From: Balamuthia mandrillaris
Lineage: Eukaryota > Discosea > Longamoebia > Balamuthiidae
Reading direction: 5' to 3'
Length of the DNA stretch: 64,000 nucleotides
NCBI GenBank assembly: GCA_031835245.1
Contig: JAVKOQ010000014.1
Span: forward strand, 333,001 to 397,000
This document shows, in pieces, positions 62,470-64,000 of this stretch (its first letter is position 1; the number at the start of each line of letters is the position of its first letter). Under the pieces are notes generated by a model, which saw nothing but the letters and a program-made list of their open reading frames with translations, was not told the origin of the DNA and searched no databases. The translations under genes were made by a program, and so were the position numbers.

Positions 62470-63417
62470 TTATTCGCCACCACTGCCCAAGTTGAGACCA
62501 AGCATGCCCTGGAGCTGATCGTAGAAGACCAAGACAAGAGCGGAACCAACGGTACGGAGAGCGTTGGCGCCAGCACCCTTGAAGAGAGCACGGACGCCCT
62601 CCTCCTTGAGGATCTTGCCAAAGCAGTCAGCAGTGCCCTTGTAGATCCAGGCCTCCTTGGGCTTCTCGGACTGCATCTGCAAGCGACGGCGAACCGTGTC
62701 GAAGGGATAGGAGGCATAGCCAGCGGCAATGGCAGTAGTCTGGGCCACAGCAAACTTGGAGACGATGCCGAGGACGCCGAGGTCGGTCTTCCAGGGGTTC
62801 TTTTCACGGAGAGAGTCGTAGAGACCGAAGTAAACACCACGGTAGGGGATGATTCCAGCTACGGAGACGCCAAAACCGTTGTAGAGACCCAAGACGCCGC
62901 GGGGACCACGGGCAGTCTTGACGAGACAGTCACCAAGACCCTTGAAGTCACGCTTGCCGGTACCGACGTCAGAAGCCAAACGAGTACGAGCATAGTCGAG
63001 GGGGTACACAATGCAAAGAGAACCAGCACCAGCCAAACCACCAGAGGCCATCTGCACCAAGAAGAACATGCCGAATTGGGTCTTAGGGTCGTAGCGGGGG
63101 AAAAGCTTCTTGATCGAGTCCTTGAAGGCAAAGTTGAAGGCCTGAGTAGGGAAGTAACGAATAACGTTGGTCAAGTTTCCACGCCAGAAGGCAAGGAAAC
63201 CCTGCTCGGAGGCCACACGGCTGAAGCAGTTCACGATGCCGGTGTAGCGGGGAACCTCTCCGGAACGAATGCGGGGGTTAGCATCCTGAGTCTGGATGAG
63301 GAGCTTCACACGCTCGATGGGGGCGGTCATGGTCTTGGCAACGGCGCCAGACACGCCACCGAGGGCGAAATCGGTCAAGAAACCGGTAATAACAGAGGTG
63401 GTCTTGTCTTGGGACAT
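62470..63417 (-). CDS. ADP/ATP carrier (mitochondrial inner membrane, SLC25 family)
   Basis: Exchanges matrix ATP for cytosolic ADP. Intronless, 315 aa from MSQDKTTSVITGFLTDFALG. Three mitochondrial-carrier repeats with signatures PIERVK (about residue 34), PLDYAR (about 144) and PFDTVR (about 244), each followed by the matrix helix, and six membrane spans. Specific to this carrier are TAPIERVKLLIQTQ, NLTNVIRYFPTQAFNFAFKD, YNGFGVSVAGIIPYRGVYFG and SYPFDTVRRRLQMQSE. The hallmark RRRMMM reads RRRLQM here. Codon use is strongly C/G-ending and uniform compared with neighbours, as expected of an abundant protein, which also explains long antisense frames. No N-terminal presequence, as usual for the family. 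Substrate assignment is strong by overall similarity but the signature change leaves some doubt. Confidence 0.93.
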   Translation of the reverse strand: MSQDKTTSVITGFLTDFALGGVSGAVAKTMTAPIERVKLLIQTQDANPRIRSGEVPRYTGIVNCFSRVASEQGFLAFWRGNLTNVIRYFPTQAFNFAFKDSIKKLFPRYDPKTQFGMFFLVQMASGGLAGAGSLCIVYPLDYARTRLASDVGTGKRDFKGLGDCLVKTARGPRGVLGLYNGFGVSVAGIIPYRGVYFGLYDSLREKNPWKTDLGVLGIVSKFAVAQTTAIAAGYASYPFDTVRRRLQMQSEKPKEAWIYKGTADCFGKILKEEGVRALFKGAGANALRTVGSALVLVFYDQLQGMLGLNLGSGGE

Positions 63418-63738
63418 TTTGTGTTGGGGGTTTTTTTTTTGCTGTGTGAAGGAACCGAAGAGGGGCGGTTGGTCTTCGAGGGAAAAGGAGCAGGAGAAGG
63501 TGGTGGTTTTTGCGACGGACGAAAAGAAAACAAAAAAAAAGAAAAATAAGAAAAGAAAAATAAGGAAGAAGTTAAGAAACAAATTAAAGTTAAAAAGATT
63601 TGCTGACACAAATTTTGACAGGGGAAATAGGTAGATTTCGAGGGTTGCTTGTTTACTACAAATTTATTGGGCGATCCTTAAACTCCGATTAGATCTAAGA
63701 TCTGGTGCCACGATCATTCCGTCGACGAAAAGAGCATC
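63418..63738. other. ADP/ATP carrier upstream region
   Basis: 321 nt between the carrier start and the partial frame at the right edge. A T-run lies just before the ATG on the minus strand (A/T-rich 63428-63440), an A-rich block at 63525-63600, and GTCGAC-containing repeats near 63720-63750. It should contain the carrier promoter. Confidence 0.45.
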
Positions 63739-64000
63739 ATGTCGACACGAATGTACGCTCAGGAACGTCAAAGAAGCGTCAGCACGACAAACCACCCGAG
63801 ACGCAACACGACCGTCATTCCCTCCCACCGCTGCGTTATCATGGCGAGCACTCCTCCGCTTACCAAACCCTTCGTTTGTAGCATGAAACTCGGGAAACTC
63901 CCTCTCAACAAACCCATGTTCTCGCTTTCTTCGTTTTGTTTCTTAAAGAAAACGTGGAGTGTACACTCTTCGAACAGCCACTCAGTTAAACACGCACGAT
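63739..64000 (+). CDS. Possible 5' end of an unknown gene, cut by the window edge
   Basis: Open frame from ATG 63739 (MSTRMYAQERQRSVSTTNHP) through the last base, 87 codons without a stop. It is Ser/Thr/Arg/Lys-rich with almost no acidic residues after the first 10, as in organelle-targeting leaders, but no domain is recognisable. The length alone is not strong evidence. It could be the first exon of a divergent neighbour of the ADP/ATP carrier or chance. Confidence 0.3.
   Translation, partial: MSTRMYAQERQRSVSTTNHPRRNTTVIPSHRCVIMASTPPLTKPFVCSMKLGKLPLNKPMFSLSSFCFLKKTWSVHSSNSHSVKHAR

Noticed and set aside
62316-63131. Alternate-frame and antisense ORFs over the ADP/ATP carrier (174, 90 and 157 codons)
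   Set aside because: The carrier frame explains the region fully; its biased codons keep other frames open.

Overview
The window is eukaryotic nuclear DNA. Its coding density is high: about 23 protein genes and two tRNA genes in 64 kb. Most genes are broken by many short GT-AG introns, commonly 50-130 nt. The gene set is that of a free-living unikont protist: an IP3 receptor, a soluble (ADCY10-type) adenylyl cyclase, a PH-CRIB PAK kinase, a Rac GTPase, an archaemetzincin, a DGCGWG-type PP2C, BLOC1S1 and a fungal-type ATP sulfurylase. An amoebozoan, perhaps a centramoebid such as a Balamuthia/Acanthamoeba relative, is my best inference. The sequence alone does not prove it.

Layout. 1-4 kb: the 3' part of a cytochrome P450 (+) meets an NAD(P) malic enzyme (-). 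4.4-7.4 kb: NUB1-like UBL/UBA protein (+) and dUTPase (-), with stop codons about 50 nt apart. 8.3-10.4 kb: ATP sulfurylase with C-terminal APS-kinase-like domain (+). 10.6-13.7 kb: PH-CRIB-kinase PAK (-). 14.3-26.7 kb: one large IP3 receptor gene (+). 27.2-33.8 kb: a soluble adenylyl cyclase (+). 34-41.2 kb: two identical tRNA-Thr(AGT) genes in inverted orientation flank an unknown membrane protein, an alpha/beta hydrolase whose nucleophile Ser appears replaced by Gly, and a SAP-motif nuclear protein. 41.5-46.5 kb: TrmK-like tRNA methyltransferase (+) and PP2C (-). 47.1-49.3 kb: SDR (+) with two frame slips, and calponin/transgelin-like protein (-). 49.5-53.7 kb: small L19e-like protein (+), BLOC1S1 (-), CDC34-type E2 (+), StrG-like 2OG oxygenase (-). 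54-64 kb: archaemetzincin (-), thymidylate kinase (+), Rac (-), mitochondrial RNA polymerase (-), ADP/ATP carrier (-), and an open frame running off the right edge.

The genes are not operons. Related functions nevertheless sit near each other. Second-messenger signalling is represented by the IP3 receptor and soluble cyclase in tandem, with PAK, Rac and PP2C nearby. Nucleotide and mitochondrial supply is represented by dUTPase, dTMP kinase, mitochondrial RNA polymerase and the ADP/ATP carrier. The most pervasive unexplained feature is the simple-sequence content of introns. Long (CT)n, (TTC)n or other pyrimidine tracts lie nearly always on the sense strand of the host gene, so they appear as CT in + genes and as GA in - genes.

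I saw no transposon, retroelement, viral element or CRISPR array. No single undescribed system stands out. The best leads are the altered ligand site of the IP3 receptor, the Ser-less hydrolase, the L19e-like protein, the two frame slips in the SDR gene and the sense-strand polypyrimidine introns. Exon boundaries given to the base were placed by reading splice sites and phase by eye, without transcript data.
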